A DNA stretch of 64,000 nucleotides from Chitinophagaceae bacterium (GTDB lineage Bacteria; Bacteroidota; Bacteroidia; Chitinophagales; Chitinophagaceae). A program made the translations under genes and the position numbers. The stretch spans positions 186,001 through 250,000 of the forward strand of contig JADJDJ010000004.1 of NCBI GenBank assembly GCA_016702745.1. The letters run 5' to 3'. A model generated the notes under the pieces. That model saw nothing but the letters and a program-made list of their open reading frames with translations, was not told the DNA's origin and searched no databases. Shown here piece after piece: positions 61,484-64,000 of this stretch (position 1 is the stretch's first letter; the number at the start of each line of letters is the position of its first letter).

Positions 61484-64000
61484 TTACATATTCCTCCGGT
61501 ACTGCCCTCCCACTTCATATAATGCATGGGTAATCTGCCCTAATGAGCAATACTTCACTGTTTCCATCAGGGTGGCAAAAAGATTACCATTCTGAATGGC
61601 TACCTGTCTGAGTTGCTGCAAAGCGGCCTCGCTTTTTCCTTCATTTCGCTTCCAGAATAATTCAAGGTTGGTGATCTGCAGCGCTTTTTCCTCCCCTGTA
61701 CTGCGGATGACTTCAGCAGGTACAATGGTTGGAGAACCTTGTTTGTTCAGGAATGTATTCACCCCTACAATCGGGTATTCACCCGTATGTTTCTGGTGTT
61801 CATAATAGAGACTTTCTTCCTGTATCTTATTCCGCTGGTACATTCTTTCCATAGCACCCAATACTCCACCTCTTTCAGTGAGCCGGTCAAATTCGGTTAA
61901 TACCGCTTCTTCCACCAGGTTGGTGAGTTCTTCGATGGCAAATGATCCCTGTATAAAATTTTCCGATCGTGCAGATCCCAGCTCCCGGTTGATGATCAGC
62001 TGAATGGCCATAGCTCTTCTTACACTCTCTTCAGTAGGTGTGGTGATCGCTTCATCATAGGCATTGGTGTGAAGAGAATTGCAGTTGTCATAGATGGCAT
62101 ATAAGGCCTGCAAAGTGGTCCGGATATCATTGAAATCAATTTCCTGCGCATGCAAACTCCGGCCTGATGTCTGAATATGGTATTTCAGCATCTGACTGCG
62201 CTTATTGGCTTTGTATTTATATTTCATGGCCTTGGCCCAGATCCGGCGGGCCACTCTTCCGATCACACTGTATTCAGGATCCATCCCATTGCTGAAGAAG
62301 AAAGAAAGATTGGGTGCAAAATCATCAATATTCATTCCCCGGCTCAGGTAATACTCCACATAAGTAAAGCCATTGGCCAGTGTAAAAGCCAGCTGGGTAA
62401 TGGGGTTGGCACCTGCTTCCGCAATATGATAACCACTGATGGAGACGGAATAAAAATTGCGGACTTTGTTCTGTATAAAATACTCCTGCACATCTCCCAT
62501 CAGTTTCAAGGCAAATTCAGTGGAGAAAATACAGGTGTTTTGCGCCTGGTCCTCTTTCAGAATATCCGCCTGAACGGTTCCCCTTACCTGTTGAAGGGCT
62601 GCTTCCTTACATTGCTGATAGATCTCTGCTGGCAATACTTCATCACCACTCAAACCAAGCAGTTTTAAACCGAGACCGTTATTCCCCACCGGCAGTGAAT
62701 CCGGAGAAGAAGTATTATTATATACCGGTCTTTTCCCATCCGGAAATTTTTTATGCAGTGCCGCTTCTACCAGGGACCATTGATTATTGGCTTCGATCCA
62801 TTTTTCACATTGCTGATCAATGGCTGCATTCATAAAAAAAGCAAGGAGCATCGGGGCAGGACCATTGATAGTCATTGAGACCGAGGTTCTCGGATCACAA
62901 AGATCAAAACCACTGTATAATTTCTTGGCATCATCCACCGTGGCGATACTGACTCCACTGTTACCTACTTTCCCAAAAATATCAGGACGATGACCCGGAT
63001 CCTCTCCGTATAAAGTCACACTGTCAAAGGCCGTTGATAATCTTTTGGCTGGCTGATCCACACTTACATAATGGAAACGTTTATTGGTTCTTTCGGGGCC
63101 GCCTTCTCCGGCAAACATCCGGGTAGGATCCTCCCCTTCTCTTTTCAGCGGGAATACACCTGCTGTAAAAGGGAAATGACCGGGCACATTTTCCTGGGCC
63201 TGCCATTGGAGCAAATCACCCCAGTCGCGGTATTTTGGCAACACCACTTTGGGAATCCGGCTGCCGCTTAGACTTTTACTCGTCATCGGTTGCCTGATCA
63301 CTTTATCTCTTACCGTGTATTCATAAAAATCTTTCTGGTATTCAGCCAGCTTTCCGGGCCAGTTGCTGATCAGTTTCCGGCTGACCGGTGTTAATTGTTC
63401 CTGGTAGGAAAGGATTTTTTTATCGAGTTCTTCCAGCAGAGATGCATCAGCTTTTGCTTCCTGCATTAGTTCCTTTACGCCATGTAATTTGTATAATATT
63501 GATGCAATAGCAGCCTGATCTTTTACCAGTTGATCATAATTCCGGTTATTCTCTGAAATCTCTGATAAATAGCGCACCCTTCCCGGAAGGATGACAGCCT
63601 GTGAGACTTTAGCCGTTTCCGCAAAATGAAATTCCCCGAAGCTGGAACCGGTCTTTACTTTAATTTTTTGCAGCATGCATTCAAACAAATGATTCACTCC
63701 ATCATCGTTGAATTTGCTGGCCATGGTACCGATGATGGGAAGGTCTTCATCTTTGGCGGCAAACAGCTGGTGGTTCCTTTTATATTGTTTGCGCACATCG
63801 GCAAGCGCATCCAGAGCACCGGCTTTATCAAATTTATTGATGCAAACCAGGTCGGCATAATCGAGCATATTGATCTTTTCCAGCTGTGAAGCCGCCCCAT
63901 ACTCAGGGGTCATCACATACATGCTTACATCACAATAATCGAGGATGCTGGCATCGCTTTGTCCGACCCCGGCCGATTCAAGAATCACAAAATCATAGCC
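61484..64000 (-). CDS. icmF: IcmF-type fused acyl-CoA mutase/G-protein chaperone, C-terminal part (runs off window)
   Basis: Open to the window edge, about 838 codons seen. First the G-protein part (VILESAGVGQSDASILD; NKFD for guanine specificity), then a linker and the mutase barrel (KVVLPKYRDWGDLLQWQ, DPRTSVSMTINGPAPMLLAF, EISENNRNYDQLVKD in the linker). The missing N-terminus should hold the B12-binding domain. It rearranges isobutyryl-/butyryl- or related CoA thioesters with adenosylcobalamin. The exact substrate among IcmF relatives is not certain. Confidence 0.92.
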   Translation of the reverse strand, partial: GYDFVILESAGVGQSDASILDYCDVSMYVMTPEYGAASQLEKINMLDYADLVCINKFDKAGALDALADVRKQYKRNHQLFAAKDEDLPIIGTMASKFNDDGVNHLFECMLQKIKVKTGSSFGEFHFAETAKVSQAVILPGRVRYLSEISENNRNYDQLVKDQAAIASILYKLHGVKELMQEAKADASLLEELDKKILSYQEQLTPVSRKLISNWPGKLAEYQKDFYEYTVRDKVIRQPMTSKSLSGSRIPKVVLPKYRDWGDLLQWQAQENVPGHFPFTAGVFPLKREGEDPTRMFAGEGGPERTNKRFHYVSVDQPAKRLSTAFDSVTLYGEDPGHRPDIFGKVGNSGVSIATVDDAKKLYSGFDLCDPRTSVSMTINGPAPMLLAFFMNAAIDQQCEKWIEANNQWSLVEAALHKKFPDGKRPVYNNTSSPDSLPVGNNGLGLKLLGLSGDEVLPAEIYQQCKEAALQQVRGTVQADILKEDQAQNTCIFSTEFALKLMGDVQEYFIQNKVRNFYSVSISGYHIAEAGANPITQLAFTLANGFTYVEYYLSRGMNIDDFAPNLSFFFSNGMDPEYSVIGRVARRIWAKAMKYKYKANKRSQMLKYHIQTSGRSLHAQEIDFNDIRTTLQALYAIYDNCNSLHTNAYDEAITTPTEESVRRAMAIQLIINRELGSARSENFIQGSFAIEELTNLVEEAVLTEFDRLTERGGVLGAMERMYQRNKIQEESLYYEHQKHTGEYPIVGVNTFLNKQGSPTIVPAEVIRSTGEEKALQITNLELFWKRNEGKSEAALQQLRQVAIQNGNLFATLMETVKYCSLGQITHALYEVGGQYRRNM

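Overview
The window looks like a chromosomal segment of a Bacteroidota member, most likely Chitinophagaceae-like. This is inferred from moderate GC, A-rich ribosome-binding regions, TAnnTTTG-type promoters, an UpxY-type antiterminator, GxxExxY and IS200-like elements, and typical Bacteroidota gene families (CpsB-like PHP phosphatase, PcfJ-like and YkuK proteins, SPFH proteins, AmiD-like amidases). No 16S gene is present, so the assignment rests on gene content.

Region 1 (1-1.3 kb) holds the start of an ECF sigma factor and a MerR/B12-type regulator, both on the minus strand. Such pairs often control carotenoid genes. A perfect 11-bp stem terminator at 1315-1340 separates them from region 2.

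Region 2 (1.36-40.7 kb, all minus strand) is one very long exopolysaccharide or O-antigen-like locus. It runs from a WbpD-like acetyltransferase and an UpxY/NusG-like antiterminator through Wza and Wzc, nucleotide-sugar genes (rfbA, rfbB, rfbF, rfbG, an RmlC-like epimerase, SDR epimerases, a UDP-sugar dehydrogenase), an ABC exporter (Wzm/Wzt), many glycosyltransferases, methyltransferases and acyltransferases, an asparagine synthase, a membrane transglutaminase-like protein and a Wzy-like membrane protein. It ends with an initiating sugar-phosphate transferase and a PHP phosphatase. The 21.7-29.9 kb part is visibly more AT-rich and carries a CDP-6-deoxysugar cassette, suggesting a later import. 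At least seven genes here are broken by single-base homopolymer indels or by an in-frame stop.

Region 3 (41.3-49.45 kb) is the most unusual part. After a DUF5009-like membrane acyltransferase on the plus strand, a minus-strand locus about 7 kb long appears to be co-transcribed from about 49.4 kb. In transcription order it has tiny ORFs separated by hairpins and terminators, five tRNA-like genes (several with grossly enlarged arms), a YkuK/DUF458 RNase H-like gene, a PcfJ-like gene, a structured segment holding two tRNA-like genes whose 3' halves lie upstream of their 5' halves (a circularly permuted layout), an SPFH/slipin-like gene, and the RNA ligase RtcB. I propose that it makes, splices, repairs or uses aberrant tRNAs.

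Region 4 (49.5-56.7 kb) has a Dabb protein, a PA0069-like radical SAM protein, a 2H phosphoesterase-like protein and an SOS-type module: UmuD-like without its catalytic Ser and Lys, UmuC, a hypothetical, and an SRAP protein. A RAYT transposase with REP hairpins sits between umuD and umuC. Region 5 (56.8-64 kb) has a sulfatase, two tandem amidases, a DEAD-box helicase and the C-terminal part of an IcmF-type fused mutase/GTPase running off the window. Scattered between are three families of intergenic repeats: GCCCC/GGGGC palindromes near 4 kb, 104-bp and cACGAATg-type repeats around the GxxExxY gene and 51 kb, and 193-195 bp units near 41 kb.
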